Both the position numbers and the translations under genes were made by a program. Of a stretch of DNA of 64,000 nucleotides, positions 47,738 to 57,290 are shown piece after piece. Location of the stretch: positions 14,692,721 through 14,756,720 of the forward strand of contig CM022301.1 of NCBI GenBank assembly GCA_011799875.1, read 5' to 3'. How positions within the stretch are numbered: position 1 is the stretch's first letter; the number at the start of each line of letters is the position of its first letter. The notes below the pieces were generated by a model, which did no database searches, was not told the DNA's origin, and was given only the letters and a program-made list of their open reading frames with translations. The DNA is from Thinopyrum elongatum. Taxonomy: Eukaryota; Streptophyta; Magnoliopsida; Poales; Poaceae.

Positions 47738-50700
47738 ATGTCGAACACAAAAAATAGCCTCCTCTCACAGATCCATGGCAAAGAACTGAGCTGGAATGCG
47801 AAGGTTCTGGTGTCTCGTGTGTGGCAGTACCGTGGTGGGACCGATGATGGACCGCTTATGCATACTGACATTGTGGTGCTCGACCAGGAGGTTTGTTCCA
47901 CACCGCAGCGCCTTTGCTCATACTGTTAATCTTACCTTTGTGCCTGATGTACAATCCAAATTTGTAGGGCACACACATGTATGGACAGATTCCTCCTGAC
48001 CTGTCAAAACGCGTGAAAGATATCTTGGTGGAAGGCAACGTTTCTCAAATGAAAAGGTTCATGTGCAAATAGTCAAAGCAGACTTACAAAGCTGTTGAAA
48101 GCCCATACATGATGCAGTTCACTCGCTTTAGCACCATTGTTCCTGAGCCGGGTAATGAAGAAGACTACCCATATTGCACTTACAACCTCGTGTCCTTTCC
48201 TGATATCCCAACGCCAGGCCCAAAGACTCCTCGGTTTCTCGGTTAGTCCTCCTGTCCTACCTCTGCCTATGACCTGCTTGCTCTTTATCTTCCTTTATAT
48301 CATCTTAAGCTTATTCTGCTGTTTGCAGATGTCATTGGTCGCATTACTGCAGTCACCGACATTGTCGTTGTCCATTCTCAGCATCAGGCCGAACCTGCAG
48401 ACACTAGGACTATAGCTCTCCAGGATCAGCTGTAGGTTCCTTGCTTGTTTCTTCATACTTTCTCTTGTCTTCTGCTCTTTCTCTTTGTTGACCTGATTGT
48501 GCTGTGTTACAGAGGTAATGAGATCACACTTGTTCTTTGGGGTGCTCGGGCTCGTGAGTTTGATTCAGAGGCTGTTCATGCTGCAAGTGAAGAAGGAGCA
48601 GTCATTGTAATCTTCGTAGGGACATTGCCAAAGATGTACCGAGGTGATTCTTTGCTCTACACCTTCCTCGTTTCATTGTTTGTTCAGCTCTCTTGATGCC
48701 CACTCTCATTTACCTTTGTTACTCGATAGGCATTAAAGGGCTGAGTGGGAGCTCTGCATGCCGCTGGTATATTGATGAGGATTTGCCAGAGATGAATGCT
48801 TTTCGTTCTAGGTATTCCTTTTTTACATGTGCTTGCCATTCATCAGACTCTATACAAATGCTTGCTTCATACTGCATTTTGCCACTTCTGCTGCAGCCTT
48901 CCACAAGAGATTGCTCCTGTCGCTGCTCACATCCCAGGAGAACAGCCAATGGTTGCAGCGCCTGTACGTGCTCCTCCTGTTGAGTTGAGTGTTAGCGAAT
49001 TGCTTGCTCTTGACCCGTTTGATAACATGGTGATCTCTCTCTCCCTTTGTTTCTGTTGTTTGTTTTGTGATCCCCTGTTCTCATTCTCATTGTAATTGTG
49101 TTACTCGCCAAATGCAGAAGAAACAATTCTTGGTCAAGGTTGTTATCACAAGGCTCGGCTATGACAATCGCTGGTGGTTCCTCTCCTGTCGGGAATGTCA
49201 TAAAACAGCTTATGTCTCTGGAAGGCTGTACCGTTGCGGAGACCCTACTTGTGGTTCCATCAATGCAGATCCCTTGTGAGTGCTTTTCCTGCACGCCCCT
49301 TTGTTCTGATCTATCTATTAGTTTGCTTCTAAGTGCGTTTGGTTTTTAATGTGTAGATACTGTGTGTGCTCTTTCGGAAGTGATGGCGAGTCTGAAGCGG
49401 AATTCATGTGGTTTGATAAAGCTGCAAGGAGTTTTGTTGGCAGGCCAGTCCTAACTCTGATTGAACGCAAGTACCCCGGATTTACAACTGTCCATGATCT
49501 TGCCCAGATAGGAGGTGGTGATGTAATGATGCCAACTGAGGTTTCCCGCATTGTTACCCACAAATTTGTTCTTGTTGTTTCTATCTCCAACAAGAGCTTC
49601 CAACCTACAAGCACTCAGCTGTCCTTTCAAGTTAGCAGGATCGAGCGAACCTTTAAGCCAGAGCTTCCACCCTTGGGATTTGGCGGTGCACTGAGTGCAT
49701 CTGGGGTATCGTCTTCTGCTGATAACTCTGGTGCGTCTGCTCCAATTCCCGAGTCTTTCCCTGCCGGATCAGCCACACTCACTCTGCTGCCTCTAGACGA
49801 GGTATATTTACTGCTGGTCTGCCACTTTCAGACTCTCTTTCTATCGTTTATCTCTTATGCTCTTTCTTTGCCAGATGAACACTCCTATATCTGCATTCAA
49901 AGGCAAAGGACAGGCTATTATGCCTAAAACACCTAGGTGCCAACCCTGCTTCTATCATATCATACATTTTGAAGATTACTTTTTGTTAACCGCTTCATGT
50001 GTTTCGCTTTGTGAAGTAGCAAATCACCATGCCCAAAAAAGACTCGCCGCAAGCTTTTCGCTTCTCCTTTGAAGATTGCGACTGATAAAGCTACAGGGCC
50101 TGAACTACCTGCTTCTGCTGCCAGCGTTATTGTGGAAGCTGCAAAGAGTGCTTCTCCTGGAGATGTTGTTATACCTGTGTCTGTCACAAATGTTCGTACC
50201 TCTGCCACATGTAACTACCTTATTCTTGTGCACACACCATGCTTGATCCACACCTTTGTTTTGTAGCAGGAGCTTCAAGAGGTTGATGAAGAGACTAAAC
50301 CAGCAACTGCTGAGGATGGAAATACTGTTGTCCCTGAGCCAATTAAAAACAAGAGGTATAGTTTTGTATCCCATTACATTCACTCAGTTTGATTTAACAT
50401 ATATCACGATAATACCTATCTTCCTGCAAAAAAACATTTCACGCGTTTTAGACAATGCTCTCTTCTTATCCGATGCATGCAGTATCGTTTCATCGAACCT
50501 TCTGTTTATCGCTGTTGGATTGAAACATATCAAATACTCAGTGAAACAATCTTTAAAGTTCCAAATACAACCTGTGCTCTTCTTACTATTGATCAATGTT
50601 GTTCTTTCCTTTCTAATGCTTGTATAGCCAAGCCTTACTGCTTTATAGACAATAACTTACCTGCTATGTGCAACCAAATTAAACATGTAACTGAATCAGT

Positions 50701-50918
50701 TGTGTTCCTTTTTTCCAAATTAACCTGCTAAAAATTTATATTGCTCTTTGTTTATCACATCTAATAGTCGTGTTCTTCTCCTTGATATATTCTGCGCCCC
50801 TTCTTATTTAAATTGTTGCTTGCTTTGCTGACATACTATTTGTTTTTGCTGATAACTGCAACTCAGGGCAAGTGTTGCTGCCAAGGCCGCCGGTGTTCTA
50901 AAGAAAACAAGGCAGTAG
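47738..50918 (+). pseudogene. RPA70-like single-strand DNA-binding gene of the Helitron (one in-frame TAG)
   Basis: Twelve exons: 47738-47890, 47968-48241, 48329-48431, 48513-48643, 48730-48811, 48897-49029, 49118-49275, 49357-49801, 49875-49936, 50020-50191, 50267-50355, 50867-50918. They total 1854 nt, 618 codons including stop. First OB fold includes [13 protein letters not shown] and DIVVLDQE; second OB fold is DVIGRITAVTDI... through LVLWGARAREF. The third begins KKQFLVKVV and carries a C4 zinc site (C316, C319, C332, C337). The tail has a basic PKKTRRK stretch and ends VLKKTRQ. Codon 86 (48070-48072) is TAG in an otherwise open exon, so the full protein needs readthrough or the copy is dead. 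RPA-like genes are known in plant Helitrons and would coat displaced single strands. Confidence 0.85.
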
Positions 50919-52616
50919 TTCTTCAATGGACTATGCTAAGCGTGTACATACGGTATGACCATTGCTTCTCTAAATTATTTTCCTGATGCATCTACGGTAC
51001 ATGAGATTACACACTAGAATGACTATGGTTCACTTTCTTCCTCAGGGTACTTTCTATGTTCTGCTTGCTTATCAAGCTAAGTTTACTGGTAGATGAATAT
51101 GCTGGTCAAAAGAGCCTTGCAGCTCTCTTGCGTCGCAGCAGCGGTCTGACCGTCGGGTCTGAGATCGTCAGCGGAAGACACTTTTGGGCGTGCGCCTAAT
51201 ATATTTTGTTCGTATTTGTAAGGCAAGGCTGTGACAGTTGCAATGCTGTGTCAAGCAACTGTCAGAAAAACACCTCTATTAAGATCCTCGAACAAACCTA
51301 CTACTATGCGTTGTAAATATCGACGGCGTTCTTCCTACCTTACTTCCCTTCTTATGACAATTTCTGATCATTGTAAATATCGTTGGGGCATGGTACTTGC
51401 TATCATCGTTAATGCCATTGTACTGTCAATGGCCTATTCTGTCTTATGGTTGTTTCTTATTACTTTTGCTTAATGCTGTTTCTGCTCTTTTATAAACCAT
51501 CCTCTTTTATGGATCTATTCACAGGGCAAGCATTTTGTTTTAGCCTCTGATGGACGATGCAAGGTTTCTTTTGTCCTCCTTTGCATCCCAGTAGGCATTC
51601 ATCATGAATTGGCGATTCATCTCAATGCTCACTACACTTAGACTACTTTTTTTTATGGAATACTTGCTGAGACTGCCCTTAGTTTATTTTTGTCTGCTCT
51701 TGTTTGCCTATATAGTGCTATGTAATCAAGTATATCCCATTGAGTGGTTCTTTCTATTTTACCGCTGTTTGTTTTTAGATCTCACACTTCATGCATTCCA
51801 CCATTTTTTAAGATATGTTCCTTAGGCCTTCAAATAACTTATACTGCGCATGGGTTGTATCTGCCTCAGTAACAAGTGCGCGATCCCTTGTGTTAGTTAA
51901 AATAGAAGCTGCGGAAATGCTCGCTTCTAAAAGGCTTAAAGGCTCTAATGCAAGCAATGAACATTTTGCACTTGGAAACTAATAAGAAAAGAATTTAAAT
52001 CATAGTTCAATATAGGCTTCCTCTCTTTTAGGAAGGGTGAAACTTTCCTTCCAATACTTGTGCGTTCTGTCCATCTCTACTGAACAAATCCCCAACTTTG
52101 CTTTTTGGGAGGTGAAAGAGGGGTTGAAGCGGACATGTTGAAGGGACAGCATCGAAGATATCTATACACACAGAAACGCTTATTCCAAACTGCGTTCCGG
52201 GAAAAGCCCGGGCGGTTTTCTAAGAAGAATTTATTTATCTTGCCTGCTTTCTAAAAAACTAATTGAAAAAAATAGATAAATGTTCGTAAATACATAAAAT
52301 GTGGCCGATTTTTAAAAAATAACACGGGTTAAAAGAAACCATTATTTTTAAATGTCCATGTGTTTTAAATTTTTTTCATTATTATTTTAAATAAATAATG
52401 TATTCACAAATCAGGAATTGAAAAGTTCATGGTTTTAAAATGTGTTCACGGATTTATATTCTGAAAAATGTTTTCTCTTGCATACAATTTACCGCTGCTT
52501 TATGGTACTTTTTTAAGAAGTCCCTCTGCTTGATATAACCATAATAGGTAGATTTTTTATCCATGATTTTTTATTGCACATAATTAACTAAAATAAGAAG
52601 TCCAATTTCATTAGTT
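50919..52616 (+). other. Downstream region of the RPA gene, no recognised gene
   Basis: 3' UTR-like T-rich DNA, then from about 52260 AT-rich text like the 'aacattttt' repeats. A hairpin CCGGGAAAAGCCCGG near 52198 followed by CTAA is discussed under rejected items. Confidence 0.35.
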
Positions 52617-53223
52617 TTGTACTTCTGCTTTCACTCAGGCACTTGCTCTGCATGTCCCGTTTCTCTAATGGGCTCACGGCCTTCTCATGGACGCGGAATA
52701 TCTGCCGCAGCACTTTCTTTTAGCTGCCTGCAGCCACCAACCCTATCCTCTGTTCACTGCGTTTGTCTTCTCCCCCCTTCTCTTCTTGGAGCTCTGCTGC
52801 GCTGCCTGCTCCTCCAAACGCGCCAGATCTCCGGTACCAAAGGCCCGCGGTCAGCTTCTGCAGTACACCGTTCTTCCCCAGGTGCGCCTCCTCCTCTCAA
52901 CATCCATTATTGCCACCCATCTTTGCTAAATCCGTCAACATCCATTATTGCCACCCATCTTTGCTAAATCCGTCTGGTCATAGTAGTCAGAGACAGCTCT
53001 CTCTCTCTCTGTCTCTCTCTCTCTGTCTCTGTCTCTCTCTCTCAGTTTCCTTTACCTTTGACTGACTATGATTTCACTTCTTAGGCGTTCGATCCGTTTT
53101 GATTCTGAACAAAGACAGCCAGGAATTCCCACGAGCAGCGCCATAGTCTTCAAGGTATATCCCTCTATTACAGATCTAGATCCATGATAGAAAAAACAAG
53201 CTTACGCAAGGGTATCAGAGAGA
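52617..53223 (+). other. Leader-like region before the 123-aa ORF
   Basis: GC-richer exon-like DNA. It includes two tandem copies of a unit of about 38 bp containing CATCCATTATTGCCACCC (52900-52975), a CT-rich microsatellite (52995-53043), and an exon-like segment at 53084-53153 between TTCTTAG and CAAG|GTATAT. Looks like a leader of a transcription unit; no domain recognised. Confidence 0.35.
52995..53043. repeat. (CT)n microsatellite
   Basis: CT repeats interrupted by GT; CT tracts are frequent in plant 5' UTRs. Confidence 0.85.
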
Positions 53224-53595
53224 ATGTTAGAAAAAACACAACAAATCAACTGCCGCAACCAGACTATCAAACAGATAACTAGAGAGGCATCCAACTATTT
53301 AGAACAGGTTCATGCTGCATCAAACAAGATCCATGATCTCACTGGCGTTGCCTTGGACCCTGCTACCTCGATGTCTTTTCCTGATCTGAAGCAAGCTATT
53401 CTGGAGATTAGTGCCGAGATAGTTGCACTTCAAAACACTACAGCCACATCACGTCTCTCGCTGGAGGAAAAAGGCATGTACTCAGACGATAATGTGACTG
53501 AGCCAGTCTACAATGGAGCTTCTGATGAAGAAACTGATGAAGATTATCATCAAGACATGGATGATGACTATGGTCACTATGTGCGATCCCCATGA
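53224..53595 (+). CDS. 123-aa protein with acidic tail, unknown function
   Basis: ORF with ATG at 53224 and stop TGA at 53593-53595. The first 80 residues are hydrophilic with helix or coiled-coil-like spacing (NYLEQVHAASNKIHDL; LKQAILEISAEIVALQN). The last 35 are strongly acidic (SDEETDEDYHQDMDDDYGHY). No known domain recognised. It lies between the RPA gene and the second Rep fragment of the Helitron complex, behind a leader-like region. It may be a captured host exon or a Helitron accessory ORF; expression unproven. Confidence 0.4.
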   Translation: MLEKTQQINCRNQTIKQITREASNYLEQVHAASNKIHDLTGVALDPATSMSFPDLKQAILEISAEIVALQNTTATSRLSLEEKGMYSDDNVTEPVYNGASDEETDEDYHQDMDDDYGHYVRSP

Positions 53596-53609
53596 GCATC
53601 AAGTTTAAT

Positions 53610-53635
53610 GTGAAGCTCTCCACATATAGCTTCAC
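53610..53635 (+). other. Hairpin GTGAAGCT...AGCTTCAC, first copy
   Basis: Perfect 8-bp stem with a 10-nt loop, 15 bp after the stop of the 123-aa ORF. A second hairpin with the same stem lies at 53711-53736. Confidence 0.7.
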
Positions 53636-53710
53636 CATTAGGAGTTGATCTTCTTTGCCAGGAGCACCTCTACTTATTATCTTTAGTCTACTAGATTACC
53701 TAAATAATAT

Positions 53711-53736
53711 GTGAAGCTCCATGTTTGTAGCTTCAC
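53711..53736 (+). other. Hairpin GTGAAGCT...AGCTTCAC, second copy
   Basis: Same 8-bp stem and loop length as the hairpin 101 bp upstream, but with a different loop sequence. Confidence 0.7.
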
Positions 53737-54019
53737 CTAAGGAACTGTCTGCTTCTCAAGCTACTAGCTGGTCATGTATAAATATGAAATCTGTCGTACT
53801 ATGTCAAACAATATAATTTATATATCATGCATCTTTGTTTCTCAACTGCTGGAATTCTTTCTTACAGTAGCTTTCCTGTGTCCCTGCATTTCTGTGTGTA
53901 GAAACTTCACATGCTTCTATTTGTGACAAGCTGCTTATGGCTCACTGTCTCGTGCTTGCTATTTTCCTGCTGCTTTGATGCCTGCTAACTCACTGCATCA
54001 TAATCTTCTTTCTATTCAT

Positions 54020-54597
54020 TGAAGGTCCTTTCTGAAAAACTTCAGGACAGCATGAACGGTGAAAAGCTTCAGCTTGTTGATGCTGCTCTTGGCCTTGGCA
54101 AACTTGATAGAGGCAACGTCGCTAAGGAAAATATAATGCCATTATCCTGTGCTGGTGGAGCTCGCTGTATGACGAAAAACTTCCACGATGCGATAGCTGT
54201 TTCACGTATCCACCTGATATATTCGCAACCTTCACATGTAATCCAAAGTGGCCTCAGATAGCTGAAAGCCTTGAGGCTGGACAAAAACCAGTCGATAGAA
54301 CTGACATGACCGTGCGCGTGTACCACATGAAACTCCTTCGATACCTACAGAAAATCATGACTGGGAAGATGTTTGGGCCTGTGGTTGCTGGTGCGGTGCC
54401 CAGTGTATTTTCTTCCTTTATTTTAATTAACCATGCAGAATTATTTTCCCTATTTTCATTCATCCTCTTATATTCCAGTTCTCAACACCGTGGAGTTTCA
54501 GAGGAGAAGCCTGCCCCATGTACGTATTCTTGTTTGGCAGAAGAAGGATCATAAGCGGGTGGCCACACCAACTTTTATAAATTCCTTTGGTTCGACA
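54020..54597 (+). pseudogene. Second Helitron Rep fragment, decayed HUH site
   Basis: Homologous to RepHel residues of about 485-610. NIMPLSCAGGARCM aligns with NIMPSAYTGGRRYM of the first copy, and VRVYHMKLLRYLQKI with VRVYHMKLMQYLHRI. The same intron follows (about 54390-54478, donor after GTTGCTG). Then NTVEFQRRSLPHVRILVW: the second His of the HUH pair is Arg. A frameshift occurs near 54208. Homology stops soon after ...TFINSF at about 54590. No helicase part. Non-functional. Confidence 0.85.
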
Positions 54598-54692
54598 TCA
54601 GTTAGTATTTTCATTCGATCTAGCTTCCTCTTTATCTTCTTTGCTGGTTCCCTCTTGCGTAGTTTCTAATAATTAGCTTGGCCCTGTCACAG

Positions 54693-54787
54693 GAATTTGA
54701 GCTGATTGATGTTGATGCTGATGCTGCTGCCACTGCACCTGATAACACAATGCAAACCACACTTTCTCAGCCGCCTGTCTTTAAGAG
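54693..54787 (+). pseudogene. RPA-like penultimate exon fragment
   Basis: EFELIDVDADAAATAP...PPVFKR followed by a GTACTA donor resembles, in position, acidity and end (…KR|gt), the penultimate RPA exon of the first copy (QELQEVDEETKPA...KNKR). It directly follows the Rep fragment, so the copy has lost helicase and most of RPA in an internal deletion. The similarity is short; moderate support. Confidence 0.5.
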
Positions 54788-55497
54788 GTACTACCTCTCT
54801 ATACAATAAAGCATAATACGCTTCTAGGAAGTATTCGCTAATATTGTCATGCCTTGCTTCTGATTATTTTGATGATGCCGTGCTTACACTCTGTTGCCTT
54901 TAACATAAAACACAGCAAAACTGTTAATACCTCTTACAATACTTTTTACTATGTTAAGAATACCTATAGTCATTCCAACGATTTGTAATTTCCTGCTGCC
55001 ATCCATATCAGCCGATACATTTGCTCATGTGTACACCTTGTATCAATAGCTGATGATCTGTGTATATAATGAGCTTTATTACAATGGCAATTTACCTCTT
55101 ATAAACTTGACAATGCCATGTCAGCTCTTACCTTATAAACTTTCTTATCTTTTGCATCAGGTTGTTTTATATATAAAAGCTCGCTACCTTCGCCCTTGCT
55201 ACCTTGACTCTCGCTATCTTCACCCTGGGTACTGAAGCCTCCTCCCACAAGGACAAGCAACGATCACTTCGCTGATGCTGTTTTCATCAACTTTTCTTTG
55301 CACCCTTTTGAGCAAAGCCACCCCCTGTCTATCTACTTTCCTTGCTAATACTATTGTAAATAATCGTTCGTAAGCTTATCATCAATCTATCTAAATATTT
55401 GTATGCACGGTCCTTTAATAGTTGGCTTGCTAAGCTTATCATGACTGCGTCTAAATATTTGTATGCACAATTCTTCAATACTTGGCTTGCTCTCGCC
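54788..55497 (+). other. Subterminal region of the Helitron, no recognised gene
   Basis: AT-rich. Two copies of the word TCTAAATATTTGTATGCAC (near 55390 and 55450), each followed by a '(t/c)aata.ttggcttgct' stretch, form a diverged direct repeat of about 62 bp just before the terminus. Confidence 0.5.
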
Positions 55498-55528
55498 TTT
55501 TGCGCCATGGGCGCAACGGGTCATCTAG
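55498..55528 (+). other. Helitron 3' terminus
   Basis: TTTTGCGCCATGGGCGCA forms a hairpin (TGCGCC-ATG-GGCGCA), followed by ACGGGTCAT and CTAG ending at 55528, with T next (55529). This is the canonical Helitron end: subterminal hairpin, CTRR, insertion before T. Confidence 0.9.
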
Positions 55529-55965
55529 TATACACAAAGGACCAGGCACTATGCCATGCACTCGCGCACAGCAGCCCACTACCACCACTAACTAACCCAC
55601 TACATGCACTAACAGGATCACAACAGCCTTATCCTACTCTTGGAATCACAACAGGATCTAACGACCAGGCCAAAGCATGCATGCAAACACAGCTAGCTGA
55701 CTGAATCACTCGGTTGGTCCTCACGCACCTCCTTTCGCTCCAGCTCCCGCATGCAGCACCGCATCCCACGGTCACCAGCATCTCACCAAGCTGCTGCATC
55801 CCACAACGTTCTCGGCATCTCGCCATGCATGTCTCGCTGAAACTCCACGGCTTCATACGCATCGCACGTAACACCTTGCCGGACTGCAATAGACTACTAC
55901 GAGAACATACGCCTAGCTACATGCAGTACAAAACAAAATATGCAGATACATGAGCATGACAAGAT
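55529..55965. other. Flank after Helitron, no recognised gene
   Basis: GC-balanced DNA with no clear domain; could be degenerate upstream lipoxygenase or intron sequence. Confidence 0.35.
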
Positions 55966-56619
55966 TAAACCTAACATGAACGAGGCAACCTACGGCTCGG
56001 CGGACTCCGTGATCACTAAAGACCTGATTGAAGAGCAAATCAGACGTGTCATGACAGTTGAGGAGGCTGTGGAAAACAAGAAGCTGTTCATGCATGCTGG
56101 ACTATACCTGGCCATGGGTTACCCGGCCCGACCCGACCCGGTGTTGCCCACGGGCCAGGCCTGGGCCTGAGTTTTGAGCCCGAAGCACACATCGGGCCAG
56201 GCCTGGGCTTGGCATTTTCACGTTTTAAGGAAGGGGCCCGGCCTGCGGCCCGAGGCCCGGCGGGCTTTATCACTTTCGGGTCGGGCTTGGGCCCAAAAAC
56301 TAGGCCCGACGGCCGGGCCGGGCCGGTCTCGGCCTAGGTTTTCTGCCTCGGGCTTTGGTAAGCCTGGCCGGCCCGACAGATGGCCAGGTATATGCTGGAC
56401 TACCACGACTTGTTGCTGCCATACGTACTCAAGGTCCGCAAACTCGAGGGCACCACCTTGTACGGCTCACGCGCACTCTTCTTTCTCACCACCGACGGCA
56501 CGCTCCGGCCCATCGCCATTGAGCTGACCAGGCCCAAGTCCAAACACAAGCTGCAGTGGCGCCAGGTTTTCATGCCTGGATGCGACGGCATCGTCACGGG
56601 ATCACTGGTGCAGCGACCT
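55966..56619 (+). pseudogene. Lipoxygenase gene fragment, split by a TIR element
   Basis: Before the insertion: VITKDLIEEQIRRVMTVEEAVENKKLFM. After it: [43 protein letters not shown] and [10 protein letters not shown]. These are hallmark segments of plant 13-lipoxygenases, which oxygenate polyunsaturated fatty acids in jasmonate and oxylipin synthesis. The fragment covers a middle stretch upstream of the His iron ligands, so it lacks the active site. An extra ATGC next to the insertion shifts the frame. Homology ends abruptly near 56619 at repeat sequence. It starts about 440 bp after the Helitron end. A relic, not a working gene. Confidence 0.88.
56104..56391. mobile_element. 288-bp TIR element in the lipoxygenase fragment
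   Basis: Perfect 12-bp inverted ends ATACCTGGCCAT / ATGGCCAGGTAT and a perfect 10-bp flanking duplication ATGCTGGACT (56094-56103, 56392-56401). Interior is rich in GGCCCGACCCG and GGGCCGGGCC. Depending on where the ends are drawn, the duplication is 8-10 bp, so hAT or Mutator-like. Non-coding. Confidence 0.85.
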
Positions 56620-56890
56620 GCTATACAAACGGTTTTTACCCTCTTTCAGCGATGTAGTTTTAAATCGTCACCTTGCTAGTGTGGGCGATAGGGAGGGTCC
56701 ATCACATACGACAACAAAACTGTGTGCAATGAAAGGAAACAGAAGTGACAGATTGTCAGTTTACTCTGTCTGCGATGGCAAACAATAGAAGTGACGGATT
56801 GGAAATTTCACTCGTGTTAGATGATAATACACATATACGACGGTTTGTGAATTTCACCCGTGCGCGATTACATCGACGAATATTAAAAAA
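56620..56890. repeat. Unclassified repeat
   Basis: Starts with 'ctatacaaacggtttttaccctctttcagcgatg', text typical of interspersed DNA-transposon sequence in this group, and replaces the lipoxygenase frame. Two copies of 'agaagtgac(a/g)gatt' occur at 56742 and 56790. Borders not defined. Confidence 0.35.
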
Positions 56891-57290
56891 AAAAAAATCA
56901 CCGGCGGCCGGCGGCGCCGCTGCACAGCAGGGAGCTCGCCAGTCGCCGGAGCAGCGCTTCCTCGTCGCTCGCCGGAGCAGCTTCCCTGCACAGTAAGCTC
57001 GCCAGTTGCCGAAGCAGCCTCCTCGTTGGTGTTGGAGGAGCGCCTCCTCGTCGGTGTTGGAGGAGCGCCTTGTCGTCGAGGATCCGCCAGATCTGTCGGC
57101 CGTGGTAGATGCAAAGTGGAGGCGGCCATGAACCAGGAGGGGCGCGAGCACCGACGCAAGGAGCAGCAGCACTGCCGGCCTAGCGCGGCCGCGACCATGG
57201 AACCGGTCAATGCCTCAGAGGTTGGTGCCGCTGGTGCAGCAAGCCGTCGCCAGTTCCTCGCCGGATTCGTCGGTCAGTAGCTTGAATAAA
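56891..57290. other. GC-rich island without recognised gene
   Basis: Follows an A-run; includes tandem GGTGTTGGAGGAGCGCCT copies at about 57027 and 57052. ORFs exist on both strands with alanine/arginine-rich composition and no recognisable domain. Could be a decayed first exon. Confidence 0.3.

Larger units (their letters stand above)
36955..55528 (+). mobile_element. Helitron complex: RepHel and RPA genes plus a second decayed copy
   Basis: Rolling-circle-type DNA transposon sequence. Content in order: GC-rich leader with introns (36955-40354), RepHel gene (40355-47413, split by a solo LTR), RPA70-like gene (47738-50918), a spacer with a 123-aa ORF, a second Rep fragment fused to an RPA-like exon (54020-54787), and a Helitron 3' terminus at 55528. 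The 5' terminus was not identified; 36955 is only the edge after the telomere-type repeat. It may be one large element or two related Helitrons side by side, of which only the second shows its 3' end. Confidence 0.75.

Noticed and set aside
52150..52235. Hairpin CCGGGAAAAGCCCGG followed after 8 nt by CTAA as a 3' end of the first Helitron
   Set aside because: The base after CTAA is G, not the T expected at a Helitron insertion site, and the sequence shares nothing with the clear terminus at 55528. Kept only as a weak possibility.
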